A DNA stretch of 64,000 nt from Macrostomum hystrix (GCA_950097015.1 CATNEN010000041.1:2273501-2337500), one strand, 5' to 3'. Shown: positions 1 to 13,094, counted from the first letter of the stretch. Notes: generated by a model not told the origin, from the letters alone. Program-made: numbers and translations.

Positions 1-82
1 CGCCACGCTGGAGGCTCGAAGGTTGATCCCGTAGTAGCGCCAAACATTAACTTTCTGCCAAAAGTTGTGCTTTACTTTCCAG

Positions 83-332
83 AAGCTCCAGGCACATTTC
101 TAAACATGGAGAGTGCGAACTGCAGTGACGATGACAAGCACCAGGGTCTGCAGCCAGGCGGTATTATCAATATGGAATGTCGTATACCATTTGTGCTCCA
201 ATTCGATCAGTGCATGAGCTTGGTAACAATATGTGCTGACATGATCAACTGGGAAGGGCCGAGCTTTATCGACGAAACTCTGACGAACAACCGCCTCTTG
301 TGTCAACGTGTCAGACGTTTTTGCTTGCGCTG
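83..332 (+). other. Possible isolated exon, unidentified
   Basis: A 250-bp open stretch lies between a pyrimidine-rich acceptor (tttactttccag, ending at 82) and a good donor (GTAAGA at 333). The only frame open throughout begins at 85 and encodes a Cys-containing peptide I do not recognise. Its end phase (two bases left over) does not match the first polycystin exon at 963, which needs one base from upstream, so the two are not joined directly. The minus strand is also open from 387 to 100 and has a very good acceptor at the same place (gatttcttaccag at 333-345), so the coding strand is undecided. Confidence 0.2.
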
Positions 333-962
333 GTAAGAAATCACAATTGAGAAGAAAATTTGATAAGCACAAGTTATTCAACTTCATTAGTTACTTCCAA
401 GGCATGCTAAAGTTGAAGAACTCAACACTTGAAATTTATTATGAAACTATTTTTGAAGGCCACTTTAGAAAGGTAGCTTTTTCGATGGGACTTTCAAAAT
501 GCACCCACCTTAGGCAGTAGCATTCTGGTCTTATTTATACATGCAGTTAACTTGCACTCTGTGCTTCCAAGATAGATACTACAGGGTATTGTTTAGCCTC
601 GTAAAAGCAATTTTTTTTGTAAAAATTTGTAAAAACTATGGTGATACTGAGGTAAATAAAATAAAACTCAATATAGATGTGCACAATGTAACATACTCAC
701 CAGTGCATAATAAATAACTTTCTTAATACAAAACGTTAGATTTGCTATTTCCTTTTCTGAAAAAATTGGGGAGAATTAACCTTAATAACTTTTTAAAAAA
801 AAAACGGATATATTGCGTCCCGTAAATATGTTACTTTAGTCATCTTTCTAAATTCAACAGACTTTTACTTTAGAGACTTGATTTAATTATTCGAGCACTT
901 TCATTCTGATTGGTGCAGCCATATTCACATTTGACTAGGTCTTCCTCTGCTCGACGCGGCAG

Positions 963-3900
963 TGAAGAACGATTTGTTTGTTCTACCGAACCGCGGCTAC
1001 ACTTTCACAGTATCTTGGACCCAAGGAACTTACATTGATTGTCAAATTTCATTGGAAGACAACATTAACATGCGGTGGAATTGGAAGCTAAATGGATCTC
1101 TGGACAATTTCTTAAATCAAACGGTGAACATCGGTTATCAATATTCAGCTCAGTACCGCGAATACAGCTTCAGTGTCTACTGCAGCAGCAACATCAGCGA
1201 GTTCAACAAAACAGGCACATTTCTAGTGAATCCATCTGCAGCCAGCGCTCTGAATATTGTGCCCATTTACAGCCGGTTGCCATCTCCCAACAATGTGACC
1301 TTCTTTTTTGGCATGCTAGAAGTCAAACCAGGATCATATCTAAAGATTACATGCACAATCACGTTTTACTCAACGCTTAAGAGTACTTATACAGACATAC
1401 TCGCGTACTATGACGATCCTCTCATGATATCGTACATCTACAATCCTGGGAAGTCTGTTGTTACCTCAACTGCGCAGTGCACAAATGCAGGAGGAACATA
1501 TACTAAAAACTACGAACTTCGACTTTACACACCGTTCGAAATTGAAGGTGTTGAAATCAAAGTGAAGAAAAGTGTGCTGCTTCCGGGTGAGCAGCTCTCA
1601 GCACAACTCTCAGTCCAGAATGGAACTGACGTCACTTACACTGTGAAAATATCTGACGGAACCAGAAAAGTGATAGTGCATCCAGAGCCAGTGTCGTACA
1701 CCCAACCGATAAATTTCGCATCATGTTTTCAACGCTTCTGGGGTATATGAGATTAACGTTCTAGCCTCGAGTCCGATGAATGAGGACAGCGCAACATTTT
1801 CTGGAGTAATCGTGCAAAATCCGTTAGTTTCTTTGAATCAGGTCGCATTTCTATTCGCCAAAACACCGCTCATTTACTTTCTGGTGACGCATACAGGAGC
1901 CAAACCATCCAATGTGACTTGCACCGTTTGCTTAGCGTCAGCGACTCACAGTCGATCAAATCAATTTGAAAATGGTTCAGCCACGACATCTATCGAAACT
2001 GTGATTCTGGCCTGCCCTCCGCAGCTCATTGCAGAAGAGATGATCTTGACAGTTCATTGCTGGAATCTGGTCAGTTCATACGCCAAGAACTCCACAGTGG
2101 TGTGCAATGAGCCAGTGGCCGGCCTCAGAGCTAATGCAAGCCTTGTTTATGCCGCGACTGGCCATATCGTGAAATTCACAATCCTCGTTTCCAACGGGAC
2201 ATCCGTGAAATTCACGACAAACTTTGGTGACTCGACACCAAACTCGATCGTCCAGCATCCTAGCAAGTACGCATCGATGAGCGAAGTTCAGTTGGAGCAT
2301 TCCTACTCAAATCCAGGAAACTTCACGGTCTCAGTGAACGCATCGAACCCTGTGAGTTCACAGACAGTTCAGATCGCTCCTATCGTTGTTCTCAATCAAC
2401 TGGTCAATGTGTCCGTCAGCTACACACAGCGGATTCTGTGTCCATTTGAGACTGCTCAGTTTTTCGTTAACAATTTGCCATCGGCTCAAGCCGAACTCGT
2501 ACTGTGCGACTTTCAGTTCTCCACATTTGGATCCAGGCGGATTTTTGTCCAAAGCCTTACAAGCAGCTCCAATGCATTGGTTGCCATTAGATATCCGGAA
2601 GAAGCAATTGGCACTCAGCTAGTCGGCATGTGGTGCAGGAACCCCGTCAGCACTGGTGGAGGAATCAGACGCAACTTCTCCCTAGTCTTGCTGAAAGATT
2701 CCGTTCGAATCGCGAACCTCACCACAAACGGAACAGTTTGGATCGGCAGACCGACAGAGTTTGTGCTTCACATGATCCGAGTGGCATACGAAACCTGTAT
2801 TGAGGTGTTTTACAACGAGTCACAGGTTCCCGGGAACATGTTTGGTGTTTCAGAGTGGTGCAAATCAAGTGCTGTTATGAGGAATGCAAGCTACGTAACG
2901 ATATATCAGTCGACTTTGACAATTTCCTGGAAGACATATTTCCCATCAACTGGCGAGATTCCTGTTTCAGTTTTTGCCTACAACAACGTCAGCAACGATT
3001 CAGCGCAAACATGGGCTATTGTGATTGACATTCCTTGTGACAAACCGAAGGTAAGACTGTTCGACTCTGCATCAACTCTTTTGCAGGCCTCATCTGTGCT
3101 GCAAAAAATGAAGTCAGAGCCTGTCAACTTGACTGCGATTGCTCAATATAACTGCTCAAAGCCGACCAACATGAGTATCCTCTGGACCGTGGTGTCAGTG
3201 CAGTCGTCTGCCCAGCTTCCACTCTGTACAAGCGGCGGCACTCACTGCGAGATACTGCATCGGATCCTACCATATGGACTGTACAATGTGTCATTCACTG
3301 CGGAACTGACGGCGGACCCTGCACTGAAGGAGACTGTGTGGATCTTGCTGAACATCACAAAGACTCCTTTGAGTCTTGGAGCGATTGTCGGTCTAGAAGC
3401 CGTGTCGTTCAATCAGAGTTTTGTGATGACCGCATCCATGTCAGCAAGAGATCTCGATGTCGAGGACGGTGATCTCAGCGGCATGACATTCCAATGGAGC
3501 TGCTCGAGACAAGGTGAAGCAGATTCCACCAGCATCATCAGTGTTCCCTCACAGAATGATGTCAGATCAATTTCTGTTCTGAGAGGATGCTTCGGCAATG
3601 GACCAGGAGTCATTCTCGTTGGGAATGCAAGCAGTGCGGGTTCTCTCACAGTCAACTCATTCAACCTATTTCCGAACGGAAGCTATGTGATCCGAGTTCG
3701 CTTGACGAAGGACAGCAGAGAGGTTTGGCAGTCGAAAACAGTGTTCGTCCAGTCACAGCAAAGGCCGGTTGGTCGTCTGAGCTGTAAGCAGAACTGTGAC
3801 GTCAAAGTTTTAGCCAAGAAGCCGTTCGTGTACAACATTGTGTGCGAGCAGAACTGTGGCCACAAGTTCTTTGATGTGAGCAGCAACTTGACGATCGCGC

Positions 3901-6900
3901 GCCTAGATGCCAAGGGAAACGAGCTAGAGTCAGCGGGTCACTTAGCAAACGGTCAGGAGTTGTCCGTTGCAGCCGGCACGTTGATCGAGAGCTCGTTCTA
4001 TCGTCTGAGAGGACAGATGTGGAATCTGGGTCAAGAGAGCACGGAGCTTTTTGCCAACGTGATTGTCAATGGTCCGCCTGTCGGTGGTCACTGTTATATG
4101 GATCCGTCTGGGGGTAAGTCGTGATGCGTGGTAAAGTGGGTTTCGTGCTTTGTATTCGTATTACTTCTCCTAGTTATTTTTTGCTTTTACTGCTTGCTAA
4201 GACTATCGTATTTTTTGGTGCCCTTTTCAAGAATTTGACGGCCTATTGTGAAGTAATTAGCTATAGTCCCTCTTATTGAAAGTATGTACGAGCGTAAGAA
4301 GCTAGAAATTACATCAAATGCAGTTAGATGTACTACTGCCAGTGGTACATCTGAGTTTATTTCACGGATATTCAAAGGCGGTGCACTTCACTGAACTATA
4401 AGTCGCAGTATGACATTACCGTTCAGTGTTATTTAATGTTGTTATTTAATGTTAGCTCGTACGCACACGAACTTGTCAGCACTGTGCGTGCACCGTTGCT
4501 GCTGATGTTTGTGTCTGTATCACGCGTGGCTTGCGGGCCATTGGGGTGGGCCGTATTTCTGGGCCCAAATCCTCACGGTCGGCCAAACCCTTATGTTCTA
4601 GACTACAACGACCATAAATATAAGGAGCCACGATTTCAAACTGGCTGTTCATTCGTGTGTTTTAATTCTGGCCTTCTTTCTGCCTTTCAGTTATTACACG
4701 CTGTAACTCGCAGGGGTCACTTAAACCAAAACTTCTACCCCTGCCAATGCTGGTATTCATTTCATAGCCTGGTGAACTGAAGCAGTGGTTAATCAGTGGG
4801 GTCATGAATCATGAAGGGGTCTCACTCAAGGATGCAGTTTTTTCTCTGGGCTGAGGTTCGGTCGGTAATCCGAAGCAACATTCACCGGCGAAAACCTACT
4901 CGAAAACCTAGCTTCATTCACTAGTTGATAATCAGGAATTTATGACACATTTAATTTCAGCAATTTCATTCAAGACCAACGTGCAGCTCGTCTGTACAAA
5001 CTGGACGGAGTTTGGTGCGACAGTGGCTCCCCTAGTTTATCGGTCAAAGCTATACGTATCTGAATCTGGAAAGCAATACGCACTATTCAATTCGCCCAGC
5101 GCTGTGAGCCCACGAGTGCTGCTCCCTGTTGACGAGCCTGGCACGGCCGTGGTCGAGTTCTCTGTGGCAGATTCCTTTGGCGCACAGCAAATGGTTAACG
5201 TCAGTTTTCAGGTATTGTCTGTGACATAAAAAAGAAAAAATCACTTTTTTAATCTTGATTTATTGCGTCTTTTTCTTCGTGAGATGACAAGTGAGGAGAA
5301 ATCTCCCACCAGGTTGTTAGTCCGAAACTGCTAGCAAGTGAGTTGACGGCACTGCTTGACAGTCTGCTGAGCGGGAACGACTCAGCTGTAGCCTTGTTTC
5401 TAGCGGTCGGCGACTATGAAACGGCTCTTATATCGATGAGGTCGATCGCCTCACTGCTGAATTCCTACAACGAAGACGGGGAGGGTCCCTCAGTCTCCCA
5501 AGAGAAGCGTGACGCCTTCAATCAGAAAATGGCGCAGGTGATTTAACAAGTTCGACTTTTACTTTTTTCAACTTAACTATGCTCTGTTAATTTCGCAATT
5601 TTAATGCGTATTTTTACTACTCTCTGACTCTTTGTCGTCTCTAATTCATTCAAGATGGAGCGAATGTTCGTAGGAATCGAACTAAATGCGTTCAGTTCTT
5701 TAAAAGGGAAATGGAACGAGAGCTTAGATGCCATTCTCGCTGATTCTTCAGTGGCGGTCCCTGTGGTGCCCGTGAGATCCGATTATGATCCGGGCACTCT
5801 GGTGCTCTGGTTCCATTTTCAACTTATTAGAAGTAGATATGTACTAATATGTAGTATTTAGTATCTACTAACTAATAATAAAAAAATAATAATAAAACGC
5901 AACCCGCCGGCCACGCAGTGGCCCGAAAAAGGGGGGAAAGCGTCAAAACGCGCTTAAGGGCTAGTTCGCGGACATGCTTCACTCCGTCAGCCTGGCTCGG
6001 GGCGCGCGCGTCGGAGAAGAGCAGGTCGATATAACGGGCCGATCGTCCCTGTCCGCGCCTGCGCGGTCCCTGCAGAGTCCACAGAAGCACATCCTGCAGC
6101 GGCTCAGGGCAGTAGGCCTCAGCCTTGATCACGTGCCCAGCCAGCCGCAGGCGCCAATGTCTCAGCAGGTCTGAAGGCCGCGTCAGTCGCGCTCGCTTGT
6201 ACAGTGAGTCGGTCGTCTCGCTTCCTGGGTCACGGTGGGCGCCAAATGCAGCGAGAAGCAGGTCCGGATGTGTCGCGTTGAGCTGCCCCTCGAGCGCCTC
6301 CGTCAGAGTCCAGGTCTCCGCATTACAGAGCAGCACGGTCTCAACGACCGCCTGGAACAACCTGGCGCTGTCCGTCAGCGCGCCCGAAAGCAGCACCGTG
6401 CGCACTGATCGAAAGGCGGCCCAGGCCTTGCCGCGCCGTCTCACCAATTCGTCGCTATACTAACTAAATAGATAAATAGGACGTGGCATGGTGCATATTT
6501 GTCTAGCTACGGTAGTAATCGGTACACATTTGTCATGCGATAGGGTTCATGTAGCTGTCAGAGTGTTTAGGACTTGAGCTAAAATACTCCGCCCTGATGA
6601 GAAAACAAAAGGCCAAAAAGCTAGATGCTCTCCTGACAGCTGTAACTTAAGCGAAAGAATCGCGAGAAATATTCTCACGGACTACTTAAGTAGATGGTTA
6701 GTGTACTTCCGAGCAGTAGAAATGGCAATTTAGTAGTCAGTTTTTGTTTACTCGTACTTTAATGTAGTCATATAAACACATTGTCTAATGTTAACTTTTG
6801 CACATACACGGCACAAAACTTTTGTTTAACCTTTACAGCTACGATGCCAGTTCCTTAACTTTGTCGCAGCCTTTCCCACGGATTCCAACTCTGGTCTGGC

Positions 6901-9900
6901 GATCGCCTCTAGTCTGCTGCTATCGGGAGTTGAAAGAAGCAGCCAGTTAGATCTTCCCGGACAGGTACACGCGATCCAGCAATGTTCCTCACACAGCCAA
7001 TCTCAGTTAATACAGTATGACAAGTGAGAAGCCAGTTTTAACTCCATTTAGTACCATTCCTTAATTTCTAGGAGGTGGCTGCAGGAGTGCTGCAAAAAGA
7101 TATTAGCGAAGCGTGGACTAAAGGCCGGAACTTATCGAAAGAAGAACGAGAAAAAATTCCAAATGATCTGCTGAACTCGGGCATAAACATTTGGAATGCC
7201 TCTGTTATTTGGACAAATAATAACACTGATCCTAGCGCAGTAAAGAGAGTCATGGTCAAGACGCTTGGATGCATCGACTCCATAGCACTCCTGGAGTTAG
7301 AGTTCAATAACAGTTTCACCAAATTCCGACCCGGCTTTGCACTGACTGGCATCACACAAGACGCTCAGAATGCGAATGTGACTGGGGCAACAATCGATAC
7401 TGACTTCGGCACCATCTCGCTGCCGAGGTTCACAGCGGATTTTTTATCAGGAAGATGCAGAATCACAGCCATGATAAGCACATCGAATCCATACTTTTGG
7501 AGCGCATCCGAATCTCCAGTCACAACATCGTATTTTCGTGGCCATTCTCAAGGATGCGCATTCCTGGACTTCCCATCACAAAAACGGTCAAAGCGCTCAG
7601 TTTCCTCAACACTGACCTATCAGCTCCAGCTTAAGTCGTCGAATGAGCCGCTTCTTCGAGTGCTTGGGACGCCCACTGACAAGTGGCTCATGATGTATCA
7701 CCACTTCGTGGCTACAGGAGACGCTGTTCAGCTTGTCGTTCAGCCTGATGCGAACAACCAACTAGAACTTTTTGTTAACGAAGGCACACTACCAGATCCT
7801 CAGAATCACACACTGTACAGATTGGTTCCGCAGTCCTTGAATTCGACCAGCGGCAAAGCGAGTACTCAGGAGCTCATTCTGCTTCCAGCAAGTCTCTTCT
7901 CAGTCAACCAGAGTGTGTTCATTGGAATGAGGAGGCTGGGCTGCTCAAGAGATCCATCAGGTACTCCCAACTGTGGCAACACCACCTTGTCCTATCAGCT
8001 GAGAATCTCAACCCAACTTTGCTACTCATGGGACAGCGTGGCCGAGGAGTGGCGAGTGTTGGAAGCAACAAGCTGCCAGGTGAGTGATCTGACACCACTG
8101 AATCACGTAACAGTTCTTGTGGATGACCAACTATTGGTAAGATTTAACTCTGTCTCACAGGCCAGCGACCAGACTGCGGTGGGAAGGCCGGCCTTCAAGG
8201 TTCACCTGTTCGGCAGCATCGGAGCTGGAATCTCATTTATGCCAAACACCATCAACTTCGGCAAGCTGTTTGAGAACTGGCAGGGCAAGCTGAGTGAAAG
8301 CAGGGCGGTGCTGTCAGTCGTGATCGCTCTGTGGGTGCTGTTCATTCCGCTGGCAGTGATCCTGAGGCGCATGGACCTCCGAGATGCACAGAAGGTGAGC
8401 AGTCGCTTCGACTGAGTCTGCCGCTCGGAATCTGGCTAATGCTCACTCGTTCACTTTTCAGTTTCGATTCTTGCCTCTAAAAGACGAGCAGCAGAGTAAG
8501 GAATTCGTCTACAAGATTGAAGTGTTCAACGGGTCTAACAAGGGAAATGAGGTTCCACTCGGAGTCTTTATCTCAGTCAAGGGACTCAATGCAAATCAGC
8601 TGGTGAGAACTCTGCACGATGGAGAGAGACGGGTGAGAGTTGTTTCAGTGCACCTTCAATGTACGATGATAGAGATTCAATTGCAAAATCTCAAGTACTT
8701 CGTTCATTTTTAGAACTTTTTGAGAGGAACTGTCGACAACTTCTTAATGACTGCCGATGAGCATCTCGGAGACATTCGGTTCATCTGCCTGACATACGAC
8801 AAGACAGAGTCGGGAGCAGGACGCTGGTATGTCGGTCGCGTGATCGTCACGGATTGCAGTACGGACTACAGATATGTCTTCCTGGTGGAAGACTGGCTGA
8901 GTCCTGGCGTCGATGCTTCAGTCAACTGCGCCTCCTCACTCGACCTAAAGTTCTCGAAGAACCTCGTTCGCAACCACCTGAGCAGAAGATTGCAGGACGA
9001 CCACATCTGGCTCTCAATGCTTCGGCGAAAGGTGGACACAAACTTCAGTAGACTGCAACGTCTTGGAGTGTGCTGGAGCTTGCTGTTCATGACGATGATC
9101 GCGAACGCCATGTGGTGAGTGTCAGGCTGGCTGGATTGACTAACGAGGTACAAGCGTATCTAACATGAGCTTTTAACGTATAAATCAGAGGAAATAAACA
9201 AACTCAATAACGTGAAACTAGGTACAAAGTCGCCGACAGCTCGTCAGAGGCCTTCCGAATCGGACCAGTCAAGGTGTCCTACGGATCTCTCATCACATCC
9301 ATTCTCGGTGCGCTCACAGTGCTGCCGGTTTCCATGGCGACGGTGCTGTTGTTTCTAAAGTCGAAGCGGCAGCCAGACCACACTGAGGCAGCACAGCGGT
9401 ACCAGCCTGAGTCGAGTCGCTGTCGGCGAGTCATCAGCAGCGATGCGGCCACAGAGGAGGAGCCCGGAGCTGAGGAACAGAAGAAGAGCTGGTTCTCACA
9501 GCTGCTGCTACCGCACTGGTGCCAGTACGTTGGCTGGGTGCTGCTCATCGCGAGTGTTCTCACGGCTGGGGTCTTTATCGTCTTTTACGCAATGGACTGG
9601 GGCAAGGACAAGTCTGAGGACTGGCTGCTCGCGTTTTTCTTGTCCTTCTTCGAGACGGTGCTTCTCATTCAGCCGCTCAAGGTGCTGGCCGTCGGGCTGG
9701 TGCTGGCTCTGCTGATGAGGAAGGACTACGACTCCATGGACTCTCGCTGCATCCGAGTTCGCGAGCTGCAGGACAGCCGAGGTCAGATATTGTACCAATC
9801 ATCTCTTACCATCAGTGCTGTGCTCATGTCTCTCATGCTCAGACATCCTGCTCACTGTTCACTTCCCCCCCTGCTCACTTCCAGAGAAGTTCACGACGTT

Positions 9901-11757
9901 ACAAGATGTCCTGGCCTCTCAGTCGAACGACAAACTCAGAAAAAAGGCAAAGTCGACGGCAATCAGCATCGGTCTGAACCTGGCGTACCTATTCCTCCTG
10001 TACTGTGTCTGTTATGGATCGATGGACCCGATCGCGTTCCATCTGAACAACGGCCTGAAGATGCGACTCACTGTCAACCAGCCGAGCCCACAGTTCAGTC
10101 TCGACAAGGTATGTACTCGTAATCAGCTGTGAAATCCGACTATGACAAAGTGACATCTCAAGCAAACAACAAACCGAATTGCAGGTGCAAAAGTGGGAAG
10201 ACCTCCATGCGTGGTTCAATCACACGATTTTGCCGAACCTGTACCCCACACTGGCAGTGAATGGCAGACCACTGAGTGAGGCTGAACAAAAGTTCATTTC
10301 CGATGGTGTGGGATTCCGCCTTGGCCAGGTGAAGTTGCGACAGCTCAGGGTGCGTCCGTTGCGTCGAGACTCTCTGGCCGAGTCTGGCGAGTACAGTGCC
10401 CGCACCGAGGACCGCAGCTGCTACGGAATCGGCTGGAGCACTCAGCTACTCTGCAACAAGAGCGCGAAAGGCCTGGTCGCAGCTTTCCAGTCAAAGCAAG
10501 TCAGCCCGTGGCCGACTTGGGGCACCTACAACTCTTACAGTGGAAGTGGCTACGTGCTCGATCTGCCCAACAACTTCTCCGAGGCTGCCGCGTTGCTGAA
10601 TGAAGCCAGACTGCAGCATTGGATCGACAACTACACCAGAGCAGTGCTGGTCGAGTTCAGCTTGTTCTATCCCGACACGAACTTCTTCACCTCTGTGTCC
10701 ATCCTGACTGAGCTGCCTCCGTTCGGCGGCGCCTTGAGCTCCGCCAGTCTCCGATCGACGAGTCTCTATCGCTACATCGGTGCCAGCGGAGCTCTCAGAC
10801 TGTGTGCTGAGCTGCTGGCCGCCGCCACGACGCTCATTCTGCTGCTGTTGCAGCTGCGAGCCTGCTGGCAGCAGGGACTCTCCAGTTACCTCTCCAATGC
10901 TTGGAATCTGTGCCGCTTGCTCACCAGCCTCATCATGATCGCTGGACTCATCTTCCTCCTGCTGCGCAGCTTCGCCACAGTCGCAGCTCTCGAGTCCATG
11001 CAGAACTCCAACACTGGCAGTCTGGAAACCGTCATGTTCTTCGACGAGTCGTTTTACTACTGCCTCGGAATCGCCATGTTCTTCGTGCAGATCGGCTTCC
11101 TGAACCTGGTCCGCTACTCCCGCAGCCTTGCGCACCTGTCGGGCACTCTGAGGAACTCCGTGTCTGAGCTGACCTCCTTCTTCTGGCTTTTCCTCGTGAT
11201 CTTCTTGGCCTTCGCCTTCACCACATACCTGGTTCTGTGCCCGGTGGACGGCGAGTATCGCAGCCTGATGCAGACGCTCATCACCCAGCTGTCTGTGATG
11301 CTTGGAAAGTTCAATGCCACCTTCGAGGACAGCCGAAGCGCTCTGTACAAGGTTCTGTTCTTCTCCTACACGTTCACCATCGTATTCATCGTGCTCAACA
11401 TCTTTGTTGTGCTGCTCAACGATAGCTACGCAGACGCCACGAAGAGCGACGAGAACAGTCAGCAGCAGGAGGCCTTCCAGGTTATTGACACGATTTTTGA
11501 ATCATTGAAGTCCGTGGTTCGCCCAAGTCGTCAGTCGCCATACATTGACGACGGTTACTCCAATGGTAAGTTTAAAATAAGTTCTTGTCCTCAATCTTTT
11601 CATGCCTGTTAGGTGGACAAGTAGGCAGTTTTCGCGAATTCGTCGATTGACAAAGGGACTGATTTTCACGAAATTCTCAGGTGCGGAAGCTCGCGCCATA
11701 GTTCTTCTGGAGAGGCTGGATGAGCTGCAGCAGCACGTGGGCAGCCACCTTCGCTGA
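963..11757 (+). CDS. Polycystin-1-like receptor-channel (PKD1 family), 5' end missing
   Basis: Large membrane protein of the polycystin-1 family, expected in cilia or plasma membrane as an adhesion-type receptor joined to a TRP-like channel core. Exons: 963-4113, 4961-5211, 5313-5537, 5655-5771 (or 5801), 6839-6964, 7072-8394, 8462-8632, 8714-9114, 9222-9781, 9885-10108, 10185-11565, 11681-11757; all joins are phase-consistent. About 2,670 residues are visible. Order: PKD-type domains (HSYSNPGNFTVSVNAS near 2300), REJ module (LPYGLYNVSF and DLDVEDGDLSGMTFQWSC, 3270-3510), GAIN/GPS-like region (8020-8112), first membrane helix, PLAT/LH2 domain (8462-8900), HIWLS motif, ten further membrane helices with the extracellular TOP domain (10185-10760), and a pore/last helix ending LLNDSYADAT. 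A short coiled-coil-like tail ends at TGA 11755. One base at about 1721 breaks the first exon's frame. The true start lies upstream of the window or in an unrecognised exon. Family call is secure; the exact paralog is not. Confidence 0.93.
1715..1727 (+). other. Single-base frameshift inside polycystin exon
   Basis: The frame that is open from 963 ends at a TGA at about 1748, while the frame open from 1776 to 4113 extends cleanly upstream to about 1722. Dropping one base near 1721 joins a normal PKD-domain end (HVFNASGVYEINVLAS) to the preceding strand. No splice sites flank the point. It is either an assembly or consensus indel or a real disabling change. Confidence 0.8.
5866..6467 (-). mobile_element. 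5'-truncated non-LTR retrotransposon in polycystin intron
   Basis: The minus strand from 6447 to 5872 encodes the C-terminal end of a LINE-type reverse-transcriptase polyprotein. Seen are CNAETWTLTEALEGQLNA, then a LRHWRLRLAGHV segment, then GPRRRGQGRSARYIDLL, the order typical of the region after the RT domain in RTE/CR1-like elements. The 3' end carries a TTATTA-type simple tail (5870-5893). The direct repeat tactaactaa occurs at 5866-5875 and 6458-6467 and is a good target-site duplication. No RT catalytic motif or endonuclease is present, so this copy is dead on arrival. It sits antisense in the intron between polycystin exons four and five, within about 100 bp of the exon-four donor. Confidence 0.85.
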
Positions 11758-12191
11758 GATCCAGAATTTTTAAAGCATTGACAATTTTTTTTGCTGTTTC
11801 TATTGAAAGGGAAAACAGTCCTGAATATATCCTTGACTCTGCTTCTATTTTGTTTTCTTTGTTCATTGGTTTTTTAGAATTGTTTTTTTCGATGCACAGC
11901 TTCTGAAAGCGATATTTTTAATGATGGGGTAATAAGGGGTGAAGCCTTTCAGAGCGGTCTACTTTTTGCTGACAGGAATTTAAGAACAGTTAGGAACAGG
12001 CAGGTGTCACAGACAGGCATGTTTCCCACCTTTTTTATTCCCCTTGTAGATCCGCCGATCACATTTCCACTTTTTTCAGGCTTCTTCTTCTTATATTTTC
12101 TTTTAATAGCTTTAGGCAGCACATGTTAAGCTATCTATTTTTTTTTCTGTAATTGGCCTCTAGTTTGCACTTATTCTCTCTGTCTTTTGCA

Positions 12192-12197
12192 AATAAA
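12192..12197 (+). terminator. Candidate polyadenylation signal for polycystin
   Basis: Canonical AATAAA 435 bp after the TGA at 11755, following T-rich sequence. It is the first AATAAA I see downstream of the stop. Placement is plausible for a 3' UTR but untested. Confidence 0.35.
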
Positions 12198-12287
12198 GTG
12201 AATTTCCTCGCAGTTGAGGTATCTGCAATCCTACACTTGCAGTTGATGATTCTTCATTGACTTCGACTTCCTTCATTGCCTACGGAT

Positions 12288-12410
12288 TGACTGCTGTCCC
12301 GGTTAGCGCGTTTGCCTCTCGCACCGAGGTACCAGAGTCCGATTCCGCGGCGAGGCCACATTCATTTGGGGTGCAGTCGCGGCTAGAAGGAAACACTTCG
12401 ATACTCGTAT
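12288..12410 (+). mobile_element. tRNA-derived SINE, copy 1
   Basis: Contains an A-box-like segment (cggttagcgcgtttgcc) and, about 30 nt on, a B-box-like segment (gagtccgattcc), followed by the family body cgaggccacattcattt and a ggtgcagtcgcgg stretch. The same body occurs reversed at 12755-12932. The 3' boundary is unclear. I do not know this family by name. Confidence 0.6.
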
Positions 12411-12754
12411 TTTCCAGTGGGTCCATCCACAAGTTTAAAGATCGCAAGGCGCTTTTGGCACTCATTGTTACGACTGAGTTGAAGATCAATTAGAGAATTA
12501 TCAAGGCATTGATAAGTTTCTGAAAGTTGCTTGAGTCCGTTAGATGATGATAATTTTGCTAATAATAATAATAATAGTAATAACTGCAGGGGGGCTGCGG
12601 GCAACGGCACATCATTTGGTGACACTGGACCCGCAGCCAGCGATGGGAAATTTCACATATGGGAAATTTCAATGAGTCAGCGCTGACTCATAAACAAATA
12701 CACACGCACACAGATACTGTACACAGGTACTCAAACAGGTGTGTACATCTGCCC

Positions 12755-12932
12755 TGAATTTCTCATCGTCAGGCAGTGTACACTTCACTGCCTTGGAGGT
12801 TGGCCCTCAAGGGCGTAAATTGCACGACAAGTCATCAAGCCTTCTCTCCGCGGCTGCGCCTCAAATGAATGTGGCCTCGCCGTGGAATCGAGCTCAGGGA
12901 CCACGCTAACCGCACTGCCACCCACCTCCTAT
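12755..12932 (-). mobile_element. tRNA-derived SINE, copy 2 (fullest copy)
   Basis: On the minus strand: A box in tggcagtgcggttagcg, B box in agctcgattcc, body cgaggccacattcattt, then a tail ending with a perfect hairpin (AGGCAGTG 12771-12778 pairing with CACTGCCT 12786-12793, 7-nt loop). RNA polymerase III type promoter spacing supports a tRNA origin. It lies between the polycystin gene end and its duplicated tail exons. Confidence 0.65.
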
Positions 12933-13094
12933 GGAATCCCTGGAGCACTCGAAAGTATTATTGAGTATCTTGGAAACATTTTCTCGTTTCATTGGAAAAT
13001 AAGTCTATTCTTAGTGAGCTTTTGGCTTATTGTCTTGCCAAATTTCCATATTTAATACTTTTCACGTCCCGGTTTCATTCTCGGCTGAACACAG

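Noticed and set aside
10491-11135. Minus-strand open frame of 214 codons
   Set aside because: Antisense shadow of the polycystin TOP/membrane exon, in GC-rich coding sequence.
12297-12360. Functional tRNA
   Set aside because: A and B boxes are present but arms do not pair as a tRNA and related copies with a shared body exist, so it is a SINE head.
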